64,000 bases of DNA from an uncultured Marinifilum sp. (GTDB lineage Bacteria > Bacteroidota > Bacteroidia > Bacteroidales > Marinifilaceae), in assembly GCF_963677195.1 (NCBI RefSeq), contig NZ_OY781918.1, positions 4,700,923 through 4,764,922 on the forward strand, written 5' to 3'. Shown here one piece after another: positions 54,518 through 63,574 of this stretch. The notes beneath the pieces are model-generated. The model searched no databases. It worked only from the letters and a program-made list of their open reading frames with translations, and had not been told where the DNA came from. Position 1 is the stretch's first letter, and the number at the start of each line of letters is the position of its first letter. Both the position numbers and the translations under genes were made by a program.

Positions 54518-55840
54518 ATGAATAAGAAAACTATTTTTTTATTAGCAATAGGAACAATTATGAATCTCACAAACTGGGCACAAAACCCAATTGTTCCTGC
54601 TGGAATGTATATTGCCGATCCCGAAGCTCATGTTTGGGAAGATGGTAAATTGTACATTTATGGATCTCGCGATGCAAGTAATGACTATTGGTGTTCGTAC
54701 AAACATCATGTGCTGTTCACCGATAATTTAAAAGACTGGAATGTAGTTGAAAATTCATTTGCTTCAAAAGGGGAGTTTGATCAAGTCGATTATCATGACA
54801 GACTTTTATTTGCACCTGACTGTGCATACAAGAATGGAACCTATTACCTCTATTATTGTTCTCCTAAGAAACTAAGCGAAGGTGTTGCAAAAAGTAAATC
54901 TCCTTTAGGTCCCTTTACTGCAGGAAAAGAAATTAAAGGTCCTAAGCAAATCGATCCTGCCGTTTTGGTTGATGATGATGGACAAGCCTATTACTATTGG
55001 GGACAAGGAAAACCAAAAGTAGCTAAACTAAAGGCAAACATGATTGAAATTGATACTTCAACAATAACTTTCCCTCTGGATAAAGCAGGAAACAAAGCCT
55101 TTCATGAAGGTTCATCCATCAGAAAAATTGGAGATTGGTACTATTTTGTTTTTGCTGACGACAGCCGTAATAATCGCCCAACTTGTTTAGGCTATGCAAT
55201 AGGTAAAAATGCAATGGGCCCCTTTCAATACAAAGGAGTTATAATCGATAATATTGGTTGTGATCCTGCCGTATGGAACAATCATGGTTCCATTGAACAA
55301 TACAATGGCCAGTGGTATGTTTTTTACCATCGATCAACTCACAATTCTCAAAAGTTTCGAAAAGCATGTATTGAGCCCATTAAAATCAATAAGGATGGAA
55401 CTATTGATGAAGTAGAAATGACTACACAAGGAACTGGAAAGCCATTGGCTGCAAGTAAGTTAATACAAGCAGAAAAAGCATGTTTGCTATCTGGAAAAGT
55501 ATTTATTGATAAATGTGAACTTGCTGATATTCCAAATGAAAAGTTAACAAATATTAAAGAAAATGATTATGCTGCTTATAAATATTTGAACTTCGATAAA
55601 CACTTGAGAAATTTCAGAATCAAAACTAACATTTCTGATGAAGGATTAATTGAACTTCGGTTAGATAAACCCGATGGTGAATTAATTGGAACTTGTAAAA
55701 TCAATAAAACAAGCAACAATACAGCATTCCAAATTTCAAACTGCAAAACAAAATCAGTAAAAGGAAAACACGCTTTATATCTTGTTTTTAAAGGCAATAA
55801 TAATTTATTTTTTACAGTCGATTGGTTTCAATTTTACTAA
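54518..55840 (+). CDS. GH43 family glycosidase with C-terminal CBM6-like domain
   Basis: A 440-residue secreted enzyme, with a signal peptide ending near NWAQ. The GH43 triad is Asp34 in YIADPEAHVW, Asp in KQIDPAVLVDD (near 148) and Glu in AFHEGSSIRK (near 192). CDPAVWNNHGSIEQYNGQWYVFYHRS closes the propeller (ends: CDPAVW and VFYHRS). A beta-sandwich of about 120 residues follows. It resembles GH43 members annotated as arabinofuranosidase or beta-xylosidase, and the actual sugar is unknown. Sequence phrases differ enough from the GH43 at 30621 that it is probably not a recent duplicate. The GH3 gene follows after 135 bases and may share its C-tract promoter. Confidence 0.86.
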   Translation: MNKKTIFLLAIGTIMNLTNWAQNPIVPAGMYIADPEAHVWEDGKLYIYGSRDASNDYWCSYKHHVLFTDNLKDWNVVENSFASKGEFDQVDYHDRLLFAPDCAYKNGTYYLYYCSPKKLSEGVAKSKSPLGPFTAGKEIKGPKQIDPAVLVDDDGQAYYYWGQGKPKVAKLKANMIEIDTSTITFPLDKAGNKAFHEGSSIRKIGDWYYFVFADDSRNNRPTCLGYAIGKNAMGPFQYKGVIIDNIGCDPAVWNNHGSIEQYNGQWYVFYHRSTHNSQKFRKACIEPIKINKDGTIDEVEMTTQGTGKPLAASKLIQAEKACLLSGKVFIDKCELADIPNEKLTNIKENDYAAYKYLNFDKHLRNFRIKTNISDEGLIELRLDKPDGELIGTCKINKTSNNTAFQISNCKTKSVKGKHALYLVFKGNNNLFFTVDWFQFY

Positions 55841-55975
55841 AAACTAAAATAACAAAACATAGCCTAAAATTAATTATACAGAGTCATATACTTAAAATTA
55901 AATATTACAAATTCGGTTGATAAAAAGGCCATAATAACAAAACTCAAAATAAGAAAATCTAAATTATAAATTTTA

Positions 55976-58360
55976 ATGAAAAAACTTAAACAAAGCTTTC
56001 TTTCTTGTGTATCACTTATTTTGATATGCACCAGCAGCTTTATAGGCTGCCAAAGCAAAACCGATCAAGCTAATGGGATGCAAGCTTTTTCAAATGCAGA
56101 ACTGGAAGCAAAAGCAACTGCTATAATGAGTCAAATGACTTTAGAAGAGAAACTAGCTCAATTAGAAGGAATTCGCCCAAATGATCTCATGATTGATGGC
56201 AAATTATCACTGGAAAAGTGTAGAAAAATTATTCCTCATGGAATCGGGCACTTTTGTCAGTTCTCCTCATCATTAACCAAAAGCCCGGAAGAACTAAGAG
56301 ATTTTGTTCGTGAAATTCAGCATTATCTAATGACCGAAACCAGAATGAAAATCCCCGCTATTTTTCACGAAGAAGCCATTACCGGATTTGCAACTCAGGG
56401 AGCCACTACATTTCCACAACAAATTGGAATGGGTTGTTCATGGAATGTGGAGCAAATTGCTAAAAACACAGCCTCTACCAGAAGAAACATGAGAGCTGCA
56501 GGAGCAACTTATGCTCTATCTCCAATGTTAGATTTGAGCCGAACTGCACATTGGGAACGAATTGAGGAAAGCTATGGAGAAGATGCCTACCTGACTTCTG
56601 CTTTAGGTTTGGCATTTGTAAACGGATTGCAGGGTGCAGACATTAGCAATGGCGTTGCAGCAACCACAAAACACTTTGCAGGTTATGGCACTCAAAACAA
56701 CAATCCTAAAGAATTTTACGAAGAATATTTAATGCCACACGAAGTTGTTATTAAAAAAGGAAATGTAAAAAGTGTGATGCCATCGTATGGCAAATTTAAA
56801 GGTGAAGCTGTAGTTACCAGCAAAGAAATGCTAACTACTATTCTACGAAAAAAATTAGGATTTGATGGCGTAGTGGTAAGTGATTATGGTGCCATTAACC
56901 TGACTTTTAAAGGACACAAGCTGGCATCCTCATCGAAAGAAGCAGCAGTTATGGCTTTAAATGCCGGAACTGATATTGAGCTGGCAAAACCAATTGCATT
57001 CCCCTATCTGGCCGAAGCCTTAAAAGAAGGATTAATTAAGCGGGAAACAATTGATGACGCCGTAAAGCGATCATTAATCATGAAAGCTCGCTTAGGATTA
57101 TTAAATGAAAATCCTAAAATTGGCGTAGATGGAGAATTGGATTTTGATCCTCCAGCTAACCGTAAGTTGGCTTACGAATCTGCTTGTCAATCTATAGTAT
57201 TGCTAAAAAACAATGGCATTCTACCCCTTAAAAGTGATGTAAAAAAAATTGCATTGGTTGGCCCAAATGCTGCAACGGTTCATGGTTTATTAGGCGATTA
57301 CACATATCAATCGATGATCTCGTTTTGGTGGAGCAAAGAATTTGATCCAAACAATCCTAAACTCATTAGTTTAAACGAAGGCTTACACAATGCTCTTGGA
57401 GATGATGTAAAGATTAAACACGAAAGGGGATGCGATTGGAGTGCACCTTTGGAATCTGTTGTTATGAAAGATGGATTGGGTGATAGTCGTTTGGCGAAAG
57501 TGAAAATGCTAACCATTAAAGATGTGCCACAACCAGATTTGGAAAATGCAATTAAAATCTCGAAAGAAAGCGATGTGATTATCGCTGTTATGGGCGAAAA
57601 CATTTATCTCTGCGGAGAAGGAAGAGCAAGAAAAGGGATTCGCTTACCCGGTGAGCAAGAGGCTTTTGTCAAGAAATTAATCGAAACTGGTAAGCCTGTT
57701 ATTTTAGTGATGTATGGCGGACGTCCGCAAGTAGTTAATGAAATAGAAAATGCCTGTGCTGCAATTGTTCAGGGATGGTTCCCCGGAGAAGAAGGAGGAC
57801 AAGCTATAGCTGATATTCTGACTGGTAAGGTTAATCCATCTGCTAAATTGTGTATTACTTATCCTAAATCAGAAAATAAAAAGGAAGTAAACTACAAGAA
57901 TGGATATGCTAATAATGAACCTCAATATCCTTTCGGATATGGTTTATCTTACACCAATTACACCTACAGTGATTTACAGATGAATTCCAGCGCTAAAATT
58001 ACTGACAAACATTTTACAATAGCCTGTAAAATTAAAAATACTGGTAAAAAAGATGGTACCGAAGTTGTCCAGTTATATGTATCTCCAACACATACAAATT
58101 CAAGTATGAAACCAATCCAATTGAAAGGTTTTCAGCGTGTAGAATTGAAATCAGGAGAAGAAAAAACGATTAAATTTCTGGTATCTCCAGAACAATTGGT
58201 TCAATATAAAAACGAACAGTGGCTTATTGAACCCGGAAAATATGAGTTTAAGGTGGCTGCATCGTGTACTGATATCCGCTTAAGCAAAACAATTGAGATA
58301 AAAGGAAATGCAAAAACCCTTAAGAATGGCCGCTCGGTATTTTTCTCCAAAAATCAATAA
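55976..58360 (+). CDS. GH3 beta-glycosidase lipoprotein
   Basis: A 794-residue lipoprotein (lipobox Cys25). It has the usual GH3 layout: TIM barrel (about 40-390), alpha/beta sandwich (about 405-640) and fibronectin-III-like domain (about 675-780). The nucleophile is Asp303 in GVVVSDYGAI, and KHFAGYG is the family substrate-binding segment. The acid/base is expected on the sandwich-domain loop near IYLCGEGRARKGIRLPG (Glu in CGEGRA). GH3 enzymes release terminal beta-glucose, xylose or related units. Here it may act on a side sugar or on galactan-derived oligosaccharides; the sequence does not settle which. A single GTTGATAAAA at 55919 upstream lacks the paired repeat of the LytTR sites. Confidence 0.9.
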   Translation: MKKLKQSFLSCVSLILICTSSFIGCQSKTDQANGMQAFSNAELEAKATAIMSQMTLEEKLAQLEGIRPNDLMIDGKLSLEKCRKIIPHGIGHFCQFSSSLTKSPEELRDFVREIQHYLMTETRMKIPAIFHEEAITGFATQGATTFPQQIGMGCSWNVEQIAKNTASTRRNMRAAGATYALSPMLDLSRTAHWERIEESYGEDAYLTSALGLAFVNGLQGADISNGVAATTKHFAGYGTQNNNPKEFYEEYLMPHEVVIKKGNVKSVMPSYGKFKGEAVVTSKEMLTTILRKKLGFDGVVVSDYGAINLTFKGHKLASSSKEAAVMALNAGTDIELAKPIAFPYLAEALKEGLIKRETIDDAVKRSLIMKARLGLLNENPKIGVDGELDFDPPANRKLAYESACQSIVLLKNNGILPLKSDVKKIALVGPNAATVHGLLGDYTYQSMISFWWSKEFDPNNPKLISLNEGLHNALGDDVKIKHERGCDWSAPLESVVMKDGLGDSRLAKVKMLTIKDVPQPDLENAIKISKESDVIIAVMGENIYLCGEGRARKGIRLPGEQEAFVKKLIETGKPVILVMYGGRPQVVNEIENACAAIVQGWFPGEEGGQAIADILTGKVNPSAKLCITYPKSENKKEVNYKNGYANNEPQYPFGYGLSYTNYTYSDLQMNSSAKITDKHFTIACKIKNTGKKDGTEVVQLYVSPTHTNSSMKPIQLKGFQRVELKSGEEKTIKFLVSPEQLVQYKNEQWLIEPGKYEFKVAASCTDIRLSKTIEIKGNAKTLKNGRSVFFSKNQ

Positions 58361-58384
58361 AAAACAAAACCATTTTATAAATAC

Positions 58385-58426
58385 AAAACCCGGATTGTGT
58401 ACAAGCACAATTCCGGGTTTTCTTTT
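58385..58426. terminator. Bidirectional terminator between GH3 and GH29 genes
   Basis: AAAACCCGGA (58385-58394) pairs with TCCGGGTTTT (58412-58421). TTGTG/CACAA extends the stem past a bulged T. T-runs on either side suit both converging genes. Confidence 0.88.
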
Positions 58427-58457
58427 TACGATTATATTGTAATAGTAGTAATTTATC

Positions 58458-59981
58458 TTATTCAAGTTCCAATTTTAATACTGTAGCAATTGAATTGTAC
58501 CCTACTTCTGGCATTTTTAACAACAATGTTTGAGGAGTAAGCTTCCATTCAATATCTATGTCTGCTCCCATCAACTTAATATTTTTAATTGGTGAAGGAG
58601 CTTGATTGCGATGAAAACCACCAATGGCTCTCATCTTAATCGTTTTTCCGCCCTTGGGTACACCTAAAAAGAATACATACATGGCCTTTTTATCTTTTGC
58701 TACGGTATAACGAACATCTTTAGCTGTGTATTTTATTTTTGCCGACTGTCCATCATGTGAGGCATCTGAGGCATTAGCAGTTCCATAGCCAAAAATATGA
58801 AACGGACGTGTTCCATAAACTGCTTCGCCATGTACTTTCATCCAGTCACCTATTCCTTTTAGAATATCACGTTGCTCCTGATTAATCACACCATCAGCAC
58901 GTGGAGATACATTCAACAATACAGTTCCATTTTTACTCCAAACATCAATCATATTACGAACCACCAAAGCCGCATCTTTGTATTTTTCGCCTTCAATATA
59001 ACTCCAGCGACTTTCACCAAGAGTAATATCCGTCATCCAGGGTAATGGGTAAATATCTCTGCGTCCGCCCTGCTCCATATCATCTACTCCATACTCCCAT
59101 GGAATATCCTTGTGCTTGCTACAGACCACTACTTCCTGCTTATTTTTTAGTCCGCTGTTAAAATGATAGGCTAGCATTTCATTTATTTTTTGTTCAGGAA
59201 TCATATTTAACCACGAATCGTACCACAAAATGTCAGGATGATATTTATCCACCACTTCTTCCACCTGATCTAACCAATACTGATTAAAATCTTCGATATT
59301 TTCCCAGTTACCAAATAGCTTGCGAAGTTTTGGATCGGTAGTTGCCGTTGGCAAATCGGGATGATAAGGGTAATGGCTATTAAAACCATTTTTACCCCAA
59401 TACTCCGGATTATTCGCATTACGCTGACCATTACGAGCATGATGTAAAGTAGCTATCGTTTTGATATTTCTTTTACGTAATGATTTAAACATCTCACCTA
59501 CGACATCTCGTTTAGGTCCCATATCAGCAGCATTCCACGGATTTACTTCACTGTCCCACATAGCAAAACCATCGTGATGTTGCGCCACCGGACCTGCAAA
59601 TTTTGCACCAGTCATTTTAAAAAGATCTGCCCATTCTTCCGCATCAAAATGCTCTGCAGTAAACATGGGAATAAAATCCTCGTAGCCAAACTCTTCTATT
59701 GGACCGAAATTCTTTTCGTGAAACTTATTTACATTACTTCCTTTTATGTACATATTACAAGGATACCAAGCACTTCCGTAAGCAGGAACGCTGTATGGTC
59801 CCCAATGAAAATACATTCCTAATTTGGCATCCTGAAACCATTCTGGTGCAGCCTCGTGCTGACTTAACGATTCAAAATTGGGCTCGTATTTTGTTTGTTT
59901 CTTTTCTTCTTTTACTTGAGTACAGGCTGCTGACAACAAACAGAGCACCATAACCAGTATGTTAATATTCTTTCGTTTCAT
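58458..59981 (-). CDS. GH29 alpha-L-fucosidase/alpha-L-galactosidase-like lipoprotein
   Basis: A 507-residue lipoprotein (lipobox Cys20). Active-site landmarks are LGMYFHWGPYSVPA (54-67), AQHHDGFAMWDSEVNPW and nucleophile Asp255 in DILWYDSWLNM. It has a longer loop after ATLHHARNGQRN (about 181-215) than the other two GH29 proteins here, and a C-terminal beta-sandwich. It resembles the 35835 protein more than the 52872 one (shared FIPMFTAEHF, KRDVVGEMFKSLRKRN-type phrases). Three GH29 enzymes in one locus suggest several alpha-L-linked or differently sulfated termini. It is transcribed after the GH117 gene but separated by 249 bases. Confidence 0.88.
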   Translation of the reverse strand: MKRKNINILVMVLCLLSAACTQVKEEKKQTKYEPNFESLSQHEAAPEWFQDAKLGMYFHWGPYSVPAYGSAWYPCNMYIKGSNVNKFHEKNFGPIEEFGYEDFIPMFTAEHFDAEEWADLFKMTGAKFAGPVAQHHDGFAMWDSEVNPWNAADMGPKRDVVGEMFKSLRKRNIKTIATLHHARNGQRNANNPEYWGKNGFNSHYPYHPDLPTATTDPKLRKLFGNWENIEDFNQYWLDQVEEVVDKYHPDILWYDSWLNMIPEQKINEMLAYHFNSGLKNKQEVVVCSKHKDIPWEYGVDDMEQGGRRDIYPLPWMTDITLGESRWSYIEGEKYKDAALVVRNMIDVWSKNGTVLLNVSPRADGVINQEQRDILKGIGDWMKVHGEAVYGTRPFHIFGYGTANASDASHDGQSAKIKYTAKDVRYTVAKDKKAMYVFFLGVPKGGKTIKMRAIGGFHRNQAPSPIKNIKLMGADIDIEWKLTPQTLLLKMPEVGYNSIATVLKLELE

Positions 59982-60230
59982 TTTATGTAGATTTTTATTT
60001 TACAGAATTATTAATCAAAGAATTAATAACTGAGAAATAACAGTGCTTAGTTTATAAGTTTCCTAGCATATTTCAATTATTCCATCGCAATCATGCATTT
60101 TAATGATTATACTAATCACAGACTTCTTCTAATAATTTTTCCTTATTCTTGTCTCTTCCTGTTTTTTATAAGACAACAAAATTTAAAAGCGGCAATTAAT
60201 TCATTAAAAAAACGATAGGCATTTTTAAAC
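59982..60230. other. Intergenic region between GH117 and GH29 genes
   Basis: I see no C-tract pair, perfect -7 box or strong hairpin in these 249 AT-rich bases, although a promoter for the GH29 gene is expected here. Confidence 0.35.
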
Positions 60231-61526
60231 TTATAGATTTAACTTTCTAAGACGCTCATTTTGTTGCTCAATGCGTTTTTTCTGCTTTCCATTTAATCCA
60301 TGTTTAAATAAGTACTCCAAGCTGTAATTATAGTGATGATCCTTCATATCCTGATCATCTATATCCTGACTTAAGTCACAATCGAAACGAACCAAACAAG
60401 TGTGATTCCAGTTCCCATCGGCATTAATTACATGCGAAATACCCCATGTAATACCACGACCATTATTGGTATTTGTAAAGGCATCTGGAACATAAGGTCC
60501 TCCTGCCACAGGCAACATTTCTGTTATAGAAGCAATATCGAAGTTTACCCAATCTTTAGCATACTGAATCGTATTATGTTCCTGTCCATCACGCTGGACA
60601 ATAGCTGCAACCCCCTCACGAAAAGGAAATAGAGTAGTTTCATGACCTGAATTTATAACTGGATTTAATGGATGTTTAACAAATGGCCCTAAAGGGTCTT
60701 CGGCAATAGCCAAAGCTTGCATACGTATTTTTGTAGGCTTAAATTCTTTACGCTTATCAAAATCACCTTTGTAGTACAAATAGATTTTACCATCATGAAC
60801 CAAAGGATAAGGATCGTGAATTGAGTATTGATCCCACGAACCTTCTGGTCCGTTTGGAATCACAATTTTACCGGTATGATGCCAGGGACCATCAGGAGAA
60901 TCGGCCCAAGCAACAGAAACCGGGCAAAAATCGCCACGCAAACCACTGGCTTCCATAAATGCCTGAAAGTACAAATAGTATTTTCCTTTAAACTTTAAAA
61001 TATCAGTAGTAGTAACCGAGCGCCATCCTGGTTGTGGTTTTGGCGGACGAGGAACAGCAACCCCCTGCTCTTCCCAAGTAAATCCATCTTTAGATGTTGC
61101 ATAAAAGATATCTGATAAATCCCAATCTGCAGAAGGAATAAGATTAGTAGCTTCTTTTGCTCTTGCCATTCCAACTGGTTTTACCGGAGATTTACGATGT
61201 GTATACCAAAGGTAATATTTTCCATTTTCAAAAATCACTTTTGAAGGGTCGCGACGGGTTATGGTGCCATCTCCTCCATTATAATCAAAGCCTTTTAGTT
61301 TAGTATATTTAAATTGAGTATACAATTCTGTTTGCTCCGGACGAATATTCTCATAGGCATCGTAATTCCTTTCTACCGCTGCACTTAATGGTCTATTCGG
61401 TTTTTCTGTTGGAATAAAAAATGGAAATTCTTCATTGTTTATTGTTTCCGAAGCTATGTTCTTTGAATTTTGTTGACAAGAAATAAAAGAAAGACCTGCC
61501 ACTAAAACAATAAGTATCGTCCTCAT
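60231..61526 (-). CDS. GH117 exo-alpha-(3,6-anhydro)-L-galactosidase-like lipoprotein
   Basis: A 431-residue lipoprotein (lipobox Cys17) with a five-blade propeller. The GH117 residues are all recognisable: Asp93 in TITRRDPSKVIF (base), Asp238 in YSIHDPYPLVHDG, and His294-Glu295 in NSGHETTLFPF, where His is the unusual general acid of the family. The family takes the terminal 3,6-anhydro-L-galactose from neoagaro-oligosaccharides. The N-terminal helix region (PNRPLSAAVERNYDAYEN) resembles the domain-swapped dimerisation segment of known members. It is the strongest single marker that the locus handles agar-type repeats. It lies 1 base from the beta-helix gene, so the two are in one operon. 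Confidence 0.92.
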   Translation of the reverse strand: MRTILIVLVAGLSFISCQQNSKNIASETINNEEFPFFIPTEKPNRPLSAAVERNYDAYENIRPEQTELYTQFKYTKLKGFDYNGGDGTITRRDPSKVIFENGKYYLWYTHRKSPVKPVGMARAKEATNLIPSADWDLSDIFYATSKDGFTWEEQGVAVPRPPKPQPGWRSVTTTDILKFKGKYYLYFQAFMEASGLRGDFCPVSVAWADSPDGPWHHTGKIVIPNGPEGSWDQYSIHDPYPLVHDGKIYLYYKGDFDKRKEFKPTKIRMQALAIAEDPLGPFVKHPLNPVINSGHETTLFPFREGVAAIVQRDGQEHNTIQYAKDWVNFDIASITEMLPVAGGPYVPDAFTNTNNGRGITWGISHVINADGNWNHTCLVRFDCDLSQDIDDQDMKDHHYNYSLEYLFKHGLNGKQKKRIEQQNERLRKLNL

Positions 61527-61527
61527 A

Positions 61528-63531
61528 TCAAAGCTTATTATTGGTTATTTTATATTCTTTAAAGCTTCTTCCAGTATTCAAATAATCTGTTCCGGCTTTC
61601 CATGCAAATCCAGTAGGTTTCCAGTCAACACCAGGTATCCAATATTCTCCGCCTAATTCATAAGCTCCCAAATCAGGTGCATTTCCCTTGAAACCTTTGC
61701 TTATCCCTTTTACTTCCATACCCGCATCTACCAAAGGAGAATCTTCGAAAGGAACAAACATCTTACCTTTTTCAAAAAGAAAAGGAAGGTTGGTAAACTG
61801 CCAGTTATTTTTAAAATCGTTGTCTGCTTTAGAACCTATGTATTCCTTTTCATCAACGCGATATTTTGGACCGTTTCCAGAATGCCACCAAGGTCGAACA
61901 TCAGAAATGTTATTGTACAAAATATTGTCTTCTACATTGTATTGCTGTCCATTCCTGATAGGAACCCAACAATCGATCATTGCCTGTTCCATTGGACCAA
62001 CATTCCAAAAAGTATTGTTATAGATTTCGTTTTTAATTGCATTCCAGTTAAAATGTAAACCACCCCACTCTACATCCCAAACTACATTATGGTGTACTAT
62101 ATATCCTGCCGCGTTATTATCGAGGTAAATTCCGGTAGCCTTTTTGCCTGCATGCTCTGCTGCATAAGCATCGTGAAACCAGTTGTGGTGCAATTCAATG
62201 TTCTTAGGAATGCTTCTTCCTGTAACATAGAACAAACCACCATCAGCACCTGATATCAAACACTTTTGAACATGGTTGTAGGCAAACTCACTATCATTAC
62301 CTGTAACTTTTACTCCATCGCGAGCAGAACCATAACACGAATTCTTAACAATCACATTACGAGCTCCTCCACTATTTATCAAATGAGCATGCAAACCAAT
62401 CGTATTAAAATATTGCACGATGCAATTTTCAACACGATTATCTTCAGATTCTCTGCTTAAATAAATACCATTTAAAGTGCCATTTTCCAATACACATTTT
62501 TCGATAATATTGTGATGCCCTTTTAAAATCTGAATTGCAGCATCGGCAAGAGCTGCTCCTTTTAAATTGGTAATTAATCTTTCTGCTCCATGTTTTACCA
62601 TGCAGTTGGTAATATGATTATAACTCCCTTTTATGCTAATCATACCCCCAAAAAAATTAAGCCCATTAAAATGGATATAATTAGAATTAATCTCTGCCGT
62701 ATTTCTGCGTACAGCAACTTCTACCATATCTTTATCTGGTTTATTGCCTTCGGGAGCATAAAAATAAAGCTTCTTACTTTTTACATCATAGTACCATTCG
62801 CGGGGAGCATCGAGTGCTTCGAGCTTATTCATCAGGTAAAAAATACCACGATGGCCATTTTCGAAACGTTTAGGACTATGGGTTGTTCCAAAAGGCCATT
62901 TATCGGGCAAAGTTTCGAAATAAATTCTATGTAAATCCTTATCATAACCGGTAATTGTGCGCTCCCAACTACAACCACTATGTGCTCCTAAATAATGAAT
63001 AATTCCATCAGTCCAGTCAATATCAGGAATCTCGTTATTATTAATATAAGACATAGACCATGTTCCTTTGGTCATATCGATATATTTGGCATCGAGCGAA
63101 TATTCGTTATTATCCGTATCATTTGGCCATCGGGCTATCTGCATTTTCTTGTGATTGCAATACACATTATTCCCATCACCCAAAGGCATAATTACATTTG
63201 AAGCTGAATAGATATTCCCCGAATGCTTCTTCCAAGCACTAACTTTCTCTGTTGCCGAAATAATTACAATATCATTTTCGAATTTTGTAAATGTAATTGG
63301 CTTTTTGCCAGATCCGGAGTTTACAGGATTAATACACTCGTAATAAGTACCTTTGTGAATATAGCAGACATCGCCTTTGGTCATAATATTGGCAGCCTGT
63401 TTTATCGTTTTAAACGGATTGCTTATTGTACCATCTCCTTTTGAAGAGTTGTTGCAATCCACATGAAATTCTTTTGCAAAAGAGCAAATGGAAATCATTA
63501 GAAAAATCAGTAATTGTGATATTCTTTTCAT
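61528..63531 (-). CDS. Secreted right-handed parallel beta-helix protein, probable polysaccharide-active enzyme
   Basis: A 667-residue secreted protein, with a signal peptide ending near SFAK. It starts like many DUF1565/beta-helix enzymes (HVDCNNSSKGDGTISNPFKT) and carries an inserted beta-sandwich (about 95-260; DAPREWYYDVKSKKLYFYAP). Successive coils follow, with repeated 'NxI.NCxVxxG' turns over about 275-560. Such folds occur in PL6, GH28, GH82, GH110 and GH120, and I cannot place it in any of these by eye. Acidic candidates such as Asp-rich turns (SGADGGLFYV, IYLDNNAAG) lie on the coil face. The position between GH117 and GH2 genes suggests a role in galactan breakdown. It could be an undescribed enzyme family. 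Confidence 0.75.
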   Translation of the reverse strand: MKRISQLLIFLMISICSFAKEFHVDCNNSSKGDGTISNPFKTIKQAANIMTKGDVCYIHKGTYYECINPVNSGSGKKPITFTKFENDIVIISATEKVSAWKKHSGNIYSASNVIMPLGDGNNVYCNHKKMQIARWPNDTDNNEYSLDAKYIDMTKGTWSMSYINNNEIPDIDWTDGIIHYLGAHSGCSWERTITGYDKDLHRIYFETLPDKWPFGTTHSPKRFENGHRGIFYLMNKLEALDAPREWYYDVKSKKLYFYAPEGNKPDKDMVEVAVRRNTAEINSNYIHFNGLNFFGGMISIKGSYNHITNCMVKHGAERLITNLKGAALADAAIQILKGHHNIIEKCVLENGTLNGIYLSRESEDNRVENCIVQYFNTIGLHAHLINSGGARNVIVKNSCYGSARDGVKVTGNDSEFAYNHVQKCLISGADGGLFYVTGRSIPKNIELHHNWFHDAYAAEHAGKKATGIYLDNNAAGYIVHHNVVWDVEWGGLHFNWNAIKNEIYNNTFWNVGPMEQAMIDCWVPIRNGQQYNVEDNILYNNISDVRPWWHSGNGPKYRVDEKEYIGSKADNDFKNNWQFTNLPFLFEKGKMFVPFEDSPLVDAGMEVKGISKGFKGNAPDLGAYELGGEYWIPGVDWKPTGFAWKAGTDYLNTGRSFKEYKITNNKL

Positions 63532-63574
63532 ATTGTATATAATTACATAATAAAAACAGATTTAAAACTTGCCC

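Noticed and set aside
55919..55928. GTTGATAAAA before the GH3 gene as a LytTR site
   Set aside because: There is no second half-site 21 nt away and no -7 box at the fixed distance.
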